DNA from: DASPNM01 sp035626515
Lineage (GTDB): Bacteria; Bacteroidota; Bacteroidia; Chitinophagales; Chitinophagaceae
NCBI GenBank assembly: GCA_035626515.1
Contig: DASPNM010000032.1
Coordinates: 1 to 20,002 of the forward strand
DNA length: 20,002 bases
Reading direction: 5' to 3'
Shown: positions 6,667-14,779 of the stretch, in pieces
Position numbering within the stretch: position 1 is the first letter of the stretch
How the letters are laid out: every line of letters starts with the position of its first letter
Program-made: the position numbers and the translations under genes
The notes under the pieces: model-generated
Database searches by the model: none
What the model was told of the DNA's origin: nothing
What the model saw: the letters and a program-made list of their open reading frames with translations, nothing else

Positions 6667-6674
6667 TACCTTTG
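6667..6674 (+). promoter_or_regulatory. Bacteroidota -7 promoter box (TACCTTTG)
   Basis: TACCTTTG matches the TAnnTTTG consensus exactly and lies 18 nt before the ATG at 6693. Transcription would begin around 6680, which excludes the upstream in-frame start at 6672 as the true start of the VOC gene. The nearest TTTG upstream (6649-6652) is only 14 bp away, so the -33 element is unclear. Confidence 0.55.
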
Positions 6675-6692
6675 CATTATAAGAAAACCGAT

Positions 6693-7166
6693 ATGCAAAG
6701 AATCACTCCGTTTCTTTGGTTCAACCGCGAGGCGGAAGAAGCCGCGCGTTTTTATACTTCTGTGTTTCCGCGTTCGCGCGTGATCAATACGACGCATTAC
6801 GACGAAGCGGGCGCGCGGGTATCGGGCATGGACGCCGGTTCGGTAATGACGGTCGATTTCGAGCTCGACGGCCAGTCTTTCGCGGCGATCAACGGCGGAC
6901 CACAGTTTCGTTTTACAGAAGCCGTTTCGTTTGTGGTCAATTGTGGAAGCCAGGAGGAAATTGACTATTACTGGGAGCGGCTCTGCGAGGATGGGGATCC
7001 GCGCGCGCAGCAGTGTGGGTGGCTGAAGGACCGGTTCGGCCTTTCCTGGCAGGTGGTGCCGCGTGAACTGCCCGACCTGCTCCAACGATCGCCGCGCGTG
7101 ATGGAGGCAGTGCTGCAAATGAAAAAGATTGACCTCGCTGCCCTGCGCGAGGCGGCCGGCAGTTAG
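6693..7166 (+). CDS. VOC-superfamily protein, PhnB/3-demethylubiquinone methyltransferase-like
   Basis: The 157-residue product has the compact beta-alpha-beta-beta-beta fold of vicinal-oxygen-chelate proteins of the PhnB-like group (PF06983 type). It begins MQRITPFLWFNREAEEAARF, followed by YTSVFPRSRV, the strand MTVDFELDGQSFAAINGG, FTEAVSFVVNC, and the C-terminal hallmark GWLKDRFGLSWQVVP. Such proteins are usually metal-independent or of unknown activity, and the methyltransferase label is historical. The start at 6693 is chosen because a promoter box ends 18 nt before it. The frame also opens at 6672, but that would precede the expected transcript start. It is likely a single-gene unit, as the next gene starts 192 bp later. 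Confidence 0.9.
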   Translation: MQRITPFLWFNREAEEAARFYTSVFPRSRVINTTHYDEAGARVSGMDAGSVMTVDFELDGQSFAAINGGPQFRFTEAVSFVVNCGSQEEIDYYWERLCEDGDPRAQQCGWLKDRFGLSWQVVPRELPDLLQRSPRVMEAVLQMKKIDLAALREAAGS

Positions 7167-7192
7167 AAGTCAGGAAAGACATTGTTGGCGGC

Positions 7193-7201
7193 GGGGGGGG
7201 G
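7193..7201. repeat. G9 homopolymer
   Basis: Nine consecutive G lie 26 bp after the stop of the VOC gene, inside GGCGGC(G)9CGCG. The 192-bp gap that holds it has no gene. The rest of the gap is AT-rich, with an imperfect hairpin at about 7291-7316 (GCCGAAGC pairing with GCTTCGAGGC, one base bulged). Confidence 0.8.
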
Positions 7202-7358
7202 CGCGATACTTAACCTTCCATAATAAACTCTAAACTCAGGTGTGGGCCGTGAATGAGAATAATAAATATTGAATTCTAAATTTTGAAATAGCCGAAGCCA
7301 CTTTTGCTTCGAGGCTCATTGTTCGATAAAGAATGATATTCGCTCAATACCAACCAAC

Positions 7359-7802
7359 ATGGAAAAGAAACGCTACGAGATCAGCATCCACGCTTCGCCG
7401 GAGAAAGTATGGCAAACACTCTGGGACCTTTCGCGCTACCAGGCCTGGACATCGGTATTTGCAGAAGGCTCCACCGTGGAAACCGATGACTGGCGCGAAG
7501 GGAGCCGTGTTCTTTTTCTCGATGGCAAAGGAAACGGAATGGTGAGCGAAGTGGCGGCCAACCGTCCGAACGAGTTGATGTCGTTCCGCCACCTGGGAAC
7601 GGTGAAGGACGGAATTCAGGACCTCGACAGTGAAGAGACCCGCAAATGGGCCGGAGCGAAAGAGGACTATCACCTGGCGGCAGACAACGGAAAGACCCGG
7701 CTTACGGTGGAGATGGATATTACCGACGATTTTCTTGAGTATTTTGAAAATACCTGGCCGAAAGCGCTGGCGCGGATTAAAGAACTGGCCGAAACAAACT
7801 GA
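7359..7802 (+). CDS. SRPBCC (START/AHSA1-like) ligand-binding protein
   Basis: The product has 147 residues. The N-terminal strand and helix KRYEISIHASPEKVWQTLWD and the next segment LSRYQAWTSVFAEGSTVETD are typical of the SRPBCC helix-grip fold (polyketide cyclase/AHSA1 type). A central beta sheet (GSRVLFLDGKGNGMVSEV, ELMSFRHLG, TRLTVEMDI) follows. The C-terminal long helix FLEYFENTWPKALARIKELA closes the hydrophobic pocket. The ligand cannot be predicted. The ATG at 7359 is preceded by an A/C-rich leader (CAATACCAACCAAC). The DoxX-like gene begins only 3-9 bp after its stop, so the two are probably co-transcribed. No signal peptide, so it is cytoplasmic. Confidence 0.88.
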   Translation: MEKKRYEISIHASPEKVWQTLWDLSRYQAWTSVFAEGSTVETDDWREGSRVLFLDGKGNGMVSEVAANRPNELMSFRHLGTVKDGIQDLDSEETRKWAGAKEDYHLAADNGKTRLTVEMDITDDFLEYFENTWPKALARIKELAETN

Positions 7803-7811
7803 GTCGTGTCG

Positions 7812-8237
7812 ATGAAAGTTCTCAGCGATCCACAATCCCTGGCCACCGACGTTGCAAGTCTCCTGATACGATTGTTGTTTGGGGGGATGTTTATCTACTA
7901 TGGATGGCTGAAGATTGAGGGCTATGATCTCTACATGCCACATTTCAAAAATTATATCGGCATCGGATCCAGGCTATCGTACAATTTGGTAATCGTTGCC
8001 GAGTTTTTCGGAGGATTTCTGATCCTTATCGGCCTCCTCACCCGGCTGGCGATCCTGCCGATCGCTTTTAGCATGGTGATCGTGATCTTCGTCGCGCACG
8101 CGAACGACAATTTCCACATGAAGAATCTGCCGATCGTGTACCTGGTGCTTTGCCCCGTCATTTTTTTACTGGGCAGCGGTCGCTACTCGGTGGATGCGCT
8201 GATGCCCTGGAATCGCCAACCTCTTGCTAAAAAGTGA
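7812..8237 (+). CDS. DoxX-like four-helix membrane protein
   Basis: The product has 141 residues from the ATG at 7812; a GTG at 7806 would add two. Four helices are visible: SLLIRLLFGGMFIYYGWLKI, LVIVAEFFGGFLILIGLLTR, AILPIAFSMVIVIFVAHAND and LPIVYLVLCPVIFLLGSGRY. The pattern of a small residue-rich TM1 with YYGWLK, then EFFGGFLILIGLLTRLA, and a final G.G..S.D match the DoxX/DoxD-like family of inner-membrane proteins, often linked to thiol or oxidative stress but poorly characterised. It follows the SRPBCC gene almost without a gap, suggesting a shared role or at least shared expression. The downstream TamB gene is 107 bp away. Confidence 0.85.
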   Translation: MKVLSDPQSLATDVASLLIRLLFGGMFIYYGWLKIEGYDLYMPHFKNYIGIGSRLSYNLVIVAEFFGGFLILIGLLTRLAILPIAFSMVIVIFVAHANDNFHMKNLPIVYLVLCPVIFLLGSGRYSVDALMPWNRQPLAKK

Positions 8238-8254
8238 AAACTCCTGCTGCTGTA

Positions 8255-8284
8255 CAATTTTTGCAGCAATTCGGCCCGCGGGCC
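8255..8284. promoter_or_regulatory. Palindromes between the doxX-like gene and tamB
   Basis: A perfect 12-bp self-complementary sequence, GGCCCGCGGGCC, lies at 8273-8284. Just before it TGCTGC (about 8255-8260) can pair with GCAGCA. There is no T-run after the palindrome, so termination is uncertain. It could mark the end of the SRPBCC-DoxX transcript or an operator before tamB. Confidence 0.35.
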
Positions 8285-8344
8285 TACGTTCATACGATGA
8301 GTTGGTATTGAATTTGCCCGAAGCCCTCGTTTCTCTATTTTTAC

Positions 8345-11300
8345 ATGCTTAAAGAACTGAGCCTGAAGCGCTTTAAAAAAATACTGCTGGTTTTTCTGTT
8401 ATCGCTTTTGTTATTGATCGTTTTGCTCTGGGGATTTCTCCAAACCCGGTATGGGCAAAACTGGGTCGGGCGTCAGGTTGTAAAGCGCTTTTCGCGGGAG
8501 CTGCAAACGCGCATTCAAATCCGAAACGTTCAGTTTTCCCTCTTCAACCGCATGCACCTGGAAGGCGTGGTGCTGGAAGACCGCACCGGGGATACGGTGC
8601 TGTATGCGGAACACGTGCGGGTGCGAATCACCGATTGGTTTTTTCTGAAAAAGGAAGCTGTCCTCAAGTATATTAATCTCGAAGATGGCTTCGTAAAATT
8701 CCAGCGCACCGATTCGATCTGGCAGCAGCAATTCATTTTCGACTACTTCGCCCCCGATACTTCGGCCCGAAAAAAAAAGGCAGGCATTCGTTTCGACCTG
8801 AAAGAAGTGGAGCTCCGCAACATGGCCTTCATCCGCAAAGACGGCTGGCTTGGAGAAGACATGACGGTTCAGGTGGGAACGCTGAAGCTCGACGCACGCA
8901 AAGTGGATTTTTCGGAGCGCACCTTCGCCATCAACAACCTGGAAATGACCGACCCGCTGTTCAGCCTGGCGAATTATCGCGGCCGGAAGCCGCCGACTGC
9001 GCTGGCCGCAAATCAGCCCACGCTCTCCGACACCCTGCTGCGCTGGAACAGCAACGAGTGGTTCATTCAAATGGACAGACTCACAATCCGCAACGGCAGG
9101 TTTCGTACCGACAGAGTGGAAGAACCTCGACTCGCGCATTTCGACGGACGGCACCTTGATTTTTCCGTGATCAACGCCGAGCTGAACGACCTCCGGCTCT
9201 TTCGCGACACTATTTATTCCCGCCTGGAGCTGTCAGCGCGGGAGAGAAGCGGGCTGGAAGTGAAAAAACTGAGCAGCGAGGTAAAGCTCACTCCGCAGTT
9301 GATGGCATTTACGGGCCTCGATCTCGAAACCAACAGAAGTCGCCTGCGCGAACATTTTGAGATGCGGTTTTCCAGGTTCAGCGACATGAGCGACTTCGTC
9401 CATAAGGTGAATCTTTTTGCCGACCTCAAAGAATCGCGCGTGCACAGCGCGGACATCGCGTTTTTTGCGCCGGGAGCGGCGAAGTGGGACCGTATGATCG
9501 GCATTGAAGGCCGCGTGCGGGGGACCGTGGACGCGCTGGTGGGTCGCGATCTGCGGATTAATGCCGGCAACAGCACCGTCCTGAACGGCGACCTCAGCCT
9601 CACCGGCCTGCCCAATATCAACCAGACTTTCATTGACCTTCGCGCCAACGATTTGCGAACCACTTACTCTGACCTGGCGCGTTTTGTGCCGGCCGTTACG
9701 CGGGTGCGCATCCCCGATTTGCGCAAACTTCACAGTATTCAGTTCACCGGCAATTTCACAGGTTTCCCCCGCGACTTCGTAACCTTTGGCACCATTCGTA
9801 CCAACCTGGGCACGGTACAAACCGACCTGAACATGAAGCTGCCGCCGGGGCACGAGCCGGTATATTCGGGTACGATTGCTACCAGTGATTTTCGCCTCGG
9901 CACTTTTCTGAACGACCCGCGCCTCGGTGCCGTATCGATTCATGCGGAACTCAGGGGCAGCGGCTTTAGCGACGCACGGCGCAGCCTCGTGGTGGATGGA
10001 AGGATTCGCTACCTGGATTATAACAATTACCGTTACCAGAATCTCGTACTTCGCGGTAAGCTGGAAAAAAGGCTCTTCGACGGCTTCGCCGAAATGCGCG
10101 ACGAAAATGCCGACTTTACACTGAACGGCGTCATTGATTTTAACCGTGCCCGGCCGAGTTTTGATTTCATCGCCGACGTGCGCGAAGCGCGGCTGAAAAA
10201 CCTTCGCATCAGCCGCGAAGACCTTGCCTTCCGCGGGAAGCTCAACCTGAATTTCACCGGCGACAACCTCGACAATTTTATCGGCTTTGCCCGCGTTACC
10301 GACGCCGAACTTACCCGGAACGGGATGCAGCTTCCGTTTGATTCCCTGGTGCTTTCTTCTTATTTCGAAGGCGATCAAAAAGTACTCTCAGCAAGCTCCA
10401 ACGAATTCACGGGAATACTGCGCGGACAATTCCGGATCGCCGCAATTCCGGACGCGTTCCAGCTTTTCCTGAACCGCTCCTACCCTTCGATCATCAGCGC
10501 GCCGCGGCGCGTGCCCGAAAACCAGGATTTTGAATTCGACATCACGACTCAATTCGTGGAAGATTATGTGCAGCTGGTTGACAGCAGTCTCTCTGGCTTT
10601 AATTATAGCCGCATTTACGGCCGACTCGATCTGCGCAACAACCAGATCAGTCTCACTGCCGAGATTCCACAATTCCGGTACCGGCAGTACCGCTTCGAAA
10701 GCCTGAAGCTGGACGCGCTGGGAAGCGGGGACAGCCTGCGCATTGACGGGCTCGCCAGCCGCGTGGTTATCGGCGACAGCCTGAACGTTCCAAACGTTGT
10801 CTTTCATGTGCGCTCGGCAGAAGATCTTTCCCGCATTCAGCTTCAGACTGGCGATGTGGACAAGGCGAACCTGAACGCAACCGTGCACACTTTCCCCGGC
10901 GGGGTGAAGATAGACTTCGAGCCGTCGTCATTTACGGTGAACGGAAAGACATGGATCATTGACGAAAGCGGCGAGTTGGAATTTCGTGACAAGCATCCCA
11001 CAAGCGGACAGCTTGTTTTGCGCGAAGGGGACCAGCGTATCGTGCTGCAGACCGTGCCATCGGGCAGAGGCAGGTTCAACGATCTGAAAATCCAGCTTAC
11101 AAAAGTGAACATTGGCGACATCTCCCCCTATTTCATTCGCAAGAATCGCCTGGAGGGACTGGTTTCGGGAAATCTGCTGGTAGAAGATCCCGCAGGCCAG
11201 CTGCGCATCAGCTCGCAGGACCTGCACACCGAATTCCTGAGACTTGATAACGATTCGCTGGGCGAGGCTCGCGCTACGCTGCGTTACGACGATCAAACAA

Positions 11301-13123
11301 GGCAGCTCCGGGTGAGCGGGAGCACCGTAAACCAGGAAAATTTTCTCGGCTTCGAGGTGGATGTTTATTTCGATGAAGAAAAAGAGCAGTCAAACGTGAT
11401 TGCGCTGACGCCGCGAAACTTCCAGATCAGCGTGCTGGAGCGGTTTCTTGGAAATCTCTTCTCCGACATCCAGGGTTACCTTACGGGAAATGTAGACATC
11501 CGCGGCGCATTCGACCGGCTGCGCGTGACCGGCAGGGGCCGGCTCCGAAACGCGGGACTGAAAGTAAACTTCACGCAGGTGTTTTACCGCATTGAAGACC
11601 GCGATATCCAGCTTACCGAAAACGAAATCGATCTGGACGGCCTGGTATTGCGGGATACGATTACGGGCAATCCCGTTTATGTCCGCGGCGGGATACAGCA
11701 TGACGCGTTCCGAAACATGTTCTATGACCTCGATGTCTCGACGCGCCGGCCCCGGACCACCGGGGCTGCGAATAACCGGCCAGTGATGCTGCTCAACACA
11801 GCGTATCGCGACAACAAACAATTCTATGGAAAGGCATTCGGAACCGGATCACTTTCGCTCACAGGTCCCCAGTCGGACATGTTCATGAAGATCGATGCCA
11901 TCGCCTCGCAAGCCGACAGCAGCGAGATTACCATCACGTCCACGGCCAGCCGCGTCACGGGACTCGCGGATTTTTTGGTGGAGCGCAAGTACGGTCGGGA
12001 AATGGAAGCGGACCGCGACCCGGGCAATGAAACCAGCATCCTCTATGATGTGGACGTGACTGCGAATAACCGGGTAGCAGTACGGTTCGTGATTGACGAG
12101 CTTACCGGTGACGAGATCAAGGGCCGCGGTTCGGGTTCGCTGAACATCACTTCCGGAACCACCGAACCTCTTTCGATCAGGGGCCGCTACGACATCGAAG
12201 AAGGGAATTACCTGTTCACCTTCCAGTCGTTTTTCAAGAAACCCTTCGAGCTGAAAAAAGGACTTGGCTACAATAATTATATTGAATGGAACGGCGACCC
12301 GAACAAAGCGCGAATCCATTTTGACGCGGTGTATACGGCGGAGCGGATCAGCTTTCTCCCGCTCGGAAGCTTCGCGAGCATTGACCGGTCCGCTCGCAGC
12401 GACGTTTACGTGATCGCCTCCCTTCGCGACGAGCTGTTCAAACCCACCATCAGCTTTGCGCTCGACTTTCCGCCCGCGAGCCCGGCACTGGTAGATCCCG
12501 AGCTCGCGCTCGTGGTGCAGCAGATGCAAAAGCAGCCCGGAGAAATGACCAAGCAGGTGGCCTACCTGATCGTGTTCAACAGTTTCGCGCCCTACGGCGA
12601 AACATCGGCGAGGACGAGCGACTTCGGACTCGACAACAGCATTTCCGGTATCCTCCTGGACGTGATCAGCGACCAGCTCAACCGCATCCTGAACAACCTG
12701 TTCAAGAACGACAAGTTTCGCATCAACGTGAACACCGCGATCTACAACCGCAACCTGATCGATCCCAACGGCACCTCCTTCAACCTCGGAAGCAATGTCA
12801 ACATTTCCGTGGGCCGGGCGTTCTTCAATGACCGTTTCATCATCACCATCGGCGGAGGCTTCGACGCGCCGCTGCAGCAGAGCTCGGTGGCCGATGCCGT
12901 GAAGCTGCTTCCGGACGTGACGATGGAATGGCTGATCAACCAGTCCGGTTCCCTGCGGGTCACTTTCTTTTACCGCGAAAACACCGATTATCTGACTACT
13001 ACCACGACCGGTTCGGGCCGCGCGAAGCGCTACGGGAGCAGTCTCACCTTCCGGAAAGACGGAGACAGCCTCTGGGATCTTTTCAGAAAGAGAAAGAAGG
13101 CGGCGAGTGTGGAGGAGGAGTGA
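8345..13123 (+). CDS. tamB: TamB-like translocation and assembly protein
   Basis: This 1592-residue envelope protein is anchored by one N-terminal helix (about 13-32) after a basic cytoplasmic start (MLKELSLKRFKK). The rest lies in the periplasm. It is a long series of beta-rich repeats typical of AsmA/TamB proteins, which form a hydrophobic groove. The C-terminal region, about 1150-1570, fits the conserved TamB domain (PF04357 type): FLPLGSFASIDRSARSDVYV, PTISFALDFPPASPALVDPE, VAYLIVFNSFAPYGETSART and DVISDQLNRILNNLFKNDKF. In Proteobacteria TamB pairs with TamA in outer-membrane protein assembly, and related proteins move phospholipids. No TamA/BamA gene is adjacent. The length is near that usual for Bacteroidota homologs. 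The protein ends EEE, directly running into a heptad repeat block. Confidence 0.93.
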   Translation: MLKELSLKRFKKILLVFLLSLLLLIVLLWGFLQTRYGQNWVGRQVVKRFSRELQTRIQIRNVQFSLFNRMHLEGVVLEDRTGDTVLYAEHVRVRITDWFFLKKEAVLKYINLEDGFVKFQRTDSIWQQQFIFDYFAPDTSARKKKAGIRFDLKEVELRNMAFIRKDGWLGEDMTVQVGTLKLDARKVDFSERTFAINNLEMTDPLFSLANYRGRKPPTALAANQPTLSDTLLRWNSNEWFIQMDRLTIRNGRFRTDRVEEPRLAHFDGRHLDFSVINAELNDLRLFRDTIYSRLELSARERSGLEVKKLSSEVKLTPQLMAFTGLDLETNRSRLREHFEMRFSRFSDMSDFVHKVNLFADLKESRVHSADIAFFAPGAAKWDRMIGIEGRVRGTVDALVGRDLRINAGNSTVLNGDLSLTGLPNINQTFIDLRANDLRTTYSDLARFVPAVTRVRIPDLRKLHSIQFTGNFTGFPRDFVTFGTIRTNLGTVQTDLNMKLPPGHEPVYSGTIATSDFRLGTFLNDPRLGAVSIHAELRGSGFSDARRSLVVDGRIRYLDYNNYRYQNLVLRGKLEKRLFDGFAEMRDENADFTLNGVIDFNRARPSFDFIADVREARLKNLRISREDLAFRGKLNLNFTGDNLDNFIGFARVTDAELTRNGMQLPFDSLVLSSYFEGDQKVLSASSNEFTGILRGQFRIAAIPDAFQLFLNRSYPSIISAPRRVPENQDFEFDITTQFVEDYVQLVDSSLSGFNYSRIYGRLDLRNNQISLTAEIPQFRYRQYRFESLKLDALGSGDSLRIDGLASRVVIGDSLNVPNVVFHVRSAEDLSRIQLQTGDVDKANLNATVHTFPGGVKIDFEPSSFTVNGKTWIIDESGELEFRDKHPTSGQLVLREGDQRIVLQTVPSGRGRFNDLKIQLTKVNIGDISPYFIRKNRLEGLVSGNLLVEDPAGQLRISSQDLHTEFLRLDNDSLGEARATLRYDDQTRQLRVSGSTVNQENFLGFEVDVYFDEEKEQSNVIALTPRNFQISVLERFLGNLFSDIQGYLTGNVDIRGAFDRLRVTGRGRLRNAGLKVNFTQVFYRIEDRDIQLTENEIDLDGLVLRDTITGNPVYVRGGIQHDAFRNMFYDLDVSTRRPRTTGAANNRPVMLLNTAYRDNKQFYGKAFGTGSLSLTGPQSDMFMKIDAIASQADSSEITITSTASRVTGLADFLVERKYGREMEADRDPGNETSILYDVDVTANNRVAVRFVIDELTGDEIKGRGSGSLNITSGTTEPLSIRGRYDIEEGNYLFTFQSFFKKPFELKKGLGYNNYIEWNGDPNKARIHFDAVYTAERISFLPLGSFASIDRSARSDVYVIASLRDELFKPTISFALDFPPASPALVDPELALVVQQMQKQPGEMTKQVAYLIVFNSFAPYGETSARTSDFGLDNSISGILLDVISDQLNRILNNLFKNDKFRINVNTAIYNRNLIDPNGTSFNLGSNVNISVGRAFFNDRFIITIGGGFDAPLQQSSVADAVKLLPDVTMEWLINQSGSLRVTFFYRENTDYLTTTTTGSGRAKRYGSSLTFRKDGDSLWDLFRKRKKAASVEEE

Positions 13124-13437
13124 TGAATGATGAATGATGAGTGAGCAGTAAGGAGTAAGCAGTAAGCAGTAATGAGTCGGGAGTTTCCGATGACGACTCC
13201 GAACTCCCGACGAATTCGCAAAGCGAATTGTCGTAGGTGTCGGATAGTGGACCATTTGTCACGCTGAGCGTCCTGTTGAGCGTTCTGCTGAGCGTTCTGC
13301 TGAGCTTGTCGCAGCACTGTCGAAGCACTGTCGAGGCACTTTTGAAGCATGTCTGGATGCCCGCCGCAACCGCCGTCATTCAACGTTCGATGTTCTTTCT
13401 CCCGACTATCGACTAACGACTATCGACTACAGACTAA
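13122..13437. repeat. Composite repeat block: 7-bp, 12-bp and 11-bp tandem units
   Basis: The 314-bp gap between tamB and ribBA has no gene and is almost all repeats. Nine heptads in one register run from 13122 to 13184 (GATGAAT twice, GATGAGT, GAGCAGT, AAGGAGT, AAGCAGT twice, AATGAGT, CGGGAGT), starting inside the tamB stop codon. GACTCCG and AACTCCC follow, then a near-palindrome at 13206-13233. Four 12-bp units lie at 13263-13310 (consensus GCTGAGCGTTCT). Four 11-bp units lie at 13314-13357 (consensus GCACTGTCGAA). Heptads of two families close the block: TTCAACG, TTCGATG at 13379-13392 and CGACTAT-type units at 13403-13437, abutting the ribBA stop. Confidence 0.9.
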
Positions 13438-14634
13438 CTAATCCAGTTCATGTCCGAGCTTGTCGCGCTTGGTGCGGAGGTAGCGTTCGTTTTGCGGGTT
13501 GGGGTGGACAACGACGGGAACATTTTCGACGATCTCTAGGCCGTAGCCGATCAAACCGACGCGCTTCTTTGGATTGTTTGTCATCAGCCGAAGCTTGCAA
13601 ATGCCAAGGTGGCGCAGGATCTGCGCGCCGATGCCATAGTCGCGCTCGTCCATTTGAAAGCCCAGATGCAGGTTCGCTTCCACGGTGTCCATTCCCTGCT
13701 CCTGCAGCTGGTACGCCTTTAGTTTATTGAGCAATCCAATGCCCCTGCCCTCCTGGCTCATGTAGAGAATGGCGCCCCTGCCCTCTTTTTCCACCATGCG
13801 CATGGCCTCGCGCAGCTGTTCGCCACAATCGCAGCGCAGGGAACCGAGAATGTCGCCCGTGAAGCAGGATGAGTGCACCCGAACCAGCACCGGCTCGTGC
13901 TTTTCCCATTCGCCCTTGATCAGCGCAAGGTGTTCGTTGCTGCTGTTCTTTTCCCTGAATGCAACCAGACGAAAATTGCCAAACCGCGTGGGCATGTCCA
14001 CCCGCACCACTTCCTCGATCAGGGAATCGCGGCGGATGCGGTATTCGATCAGATCTTTTATGGAAATGATGCGGAAGTCAAAACGCTTCGCCACTTCCAG
14101 AAGGTCGGGCAGCCGGGCCATGCTCCCATCTTCATTCATGATTTCGACGAGCACACCGGCGGGTTCAAAACCGGCGAGCCGGGCCAGGTCGACCGCCGCC
14201 TCGGTATGGCCGGCGCGGCGCAGCACTCCACCTTTTTTCGCACGGAGCGGAAAAATATGTCCGGGCCTTCCGAGGTCGGCAGGTTTCGTTGACGGATCAA
14301 TGAGCGCGCGGATGGTTTTGGATCGGTCGTGAGCAGAAATACCCGTGCTGCAGCCGTGGCCTAGCAGGTCCACCGAAACGGTAAATGCAGTTTCGTGCAG
14401 CGCGGTATTGTTGTTTACCATCAGTTCCAGCCCGAGTTCGTCGCAGCGTTCCTCCGGAAGGGCCACACAAATGAGACCTCGGCCATGCCTGCTCATGAAG
14501 TTGACCACTTCAGGGGAACTATTGCGCGCAGCGGTCACGAAATCGCCTTCGTTCTCGCGGTCTTCGTCATCCACCACGATCACCAACCGCCCCTGGCGGA
14601 TGTCCTCAATCGCCAATTCGATGCTGTCGAACAT
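13438..14634 (-). CDS. ribBA: Bifunctional 3,4-dihydroxy-2-butanone 4-phosphate synthase / GTP cyclohydrolase II
   Basis: RibBA performs the two committed steps of riboflavin synthesis in the cytoplasm. The 398-residue product contains an N-terminal RibB domain (1 to about 203) with the acidic metal-binding loop VVDDEDRENEGDF (20-32), RHGRGLICVAL and the GHTEAAVDLARLAG motif (142-155). The C-terminal RibA domain (about 205-398) has the zinc ligands Cys257, Cys268 and Cys270, then EGRGIGLLNKLKAYQLQ and DYGIGAQILRHLG. The start at 14634 (MFDSIELAIEDIRQG) matches the usual N-terminus; the 25 extra residues up to 14709 look non-coding and would span the promoter box. Regulation by an FMN riboswitch is unlikely because the leader is very short. 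The receptor gene is divergent. Confidence 0.97.
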   Translation of the reverse strand: MFDSIELAIEDIRQGRLVIVVDDEDRENEGDFVTAARNSSPEVVNFMSRHGRGLICVALPEERCDELGLELMVNNNTALHETAFTVSVDLLGHGCSTGISAHDRSKTIRALIDPSTKPADLGRPGHIFPLRAKKGGVLRRAGHTEAAVDLARLAGFEPAGVLVEIMNEDGSMARLPDLLEVAKRFDFRIISIKDLIEYRIRRDSLIEEVVRVDMPTRFGNFRLVAFREKNSSNEHLALIKGEWEKHEPVLVRVHSSCFTGDILGSLRCDCGEQLREAMRMVEKEGRGAILYMSQEGRGIGLLNKLKAYQLQEQGMDTVEANLHLGFQMDERDYGIGAQILRHLGICKLRLMTNNPKKRVGLIGYGLEIVENVPVVVHPNPQNERYLRTKRDKLGHELD

Positions 14635-14651
14635 GCAGGTAAAATTGAATG

Positions 14652-14659
14652 CAAAATTA
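14652..14659 (-). promoter_or_regulatory. Bacteroidota -7 promoter box of ribBA (TAATTTTG)
   Basis: TAATTTTG on the minus strand fits TAnnTTTG exactly and lies 17 nt before the chosen ribBA ATG. A transcript from it would exclude the upstream extension of the frame and supports the start at 14634. No clear -33 TTTG is seen at the expected distance. Confidence 0.5.
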
Positions 14660-14752
14660 CGCTTCCGGATGTGGGCAGCGTGTGAGTATAAAACATTATT
14701 TTTCAGCATTTGGTTGTTAATATTTGCCTATATTTATTTTGGAAATATTCCC

Positions 14753-14760
14753 TTTCTTTG
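14753..14760 (+). promoter_or_regulatory. Possible -7 box of the TonB-dependent receptor (TTTCTTTG)
   Basis: TTTCTTTG matches TAnnTTTG at 7 of 8 positions and ends 19 nt before the receptor ATG at 14780, the same layout as the VOC gene. The AT-rich run upstream (14715-14750) has TTTG at 14723-14726, 26 bp away, a little far for a -33 box. Confidence 0.35.
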
Positions 14761-14779
14761 CAACCGAAAACTAATTAAT

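Noticed and set aside
11849..13255. Long minus-strand open frame (468 residues) antisense to the end of tamB
   Set aside because: It mirrors the tamB codon pattern, its translation is rich in Val/Arg/His/Glu with no domain pattern, and it begins in the repeat block. The same reasoning removes the frames at 8411-9154, 9233-10378 and 10388-10888.
14635..14709. 25-residue N-terminal extension of RibBA
   Set aside because: The standard RibB N-terminus begins at MFDSIEL, and a promoter box lies inside the extension.
14345..14779. 145-residue N-terminal extension of the TonB receptor frame
   Set aside because: It is antisense to ribBA, and the signal peptide starts precisely at the ATG at 14780. 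An extension would bury it.
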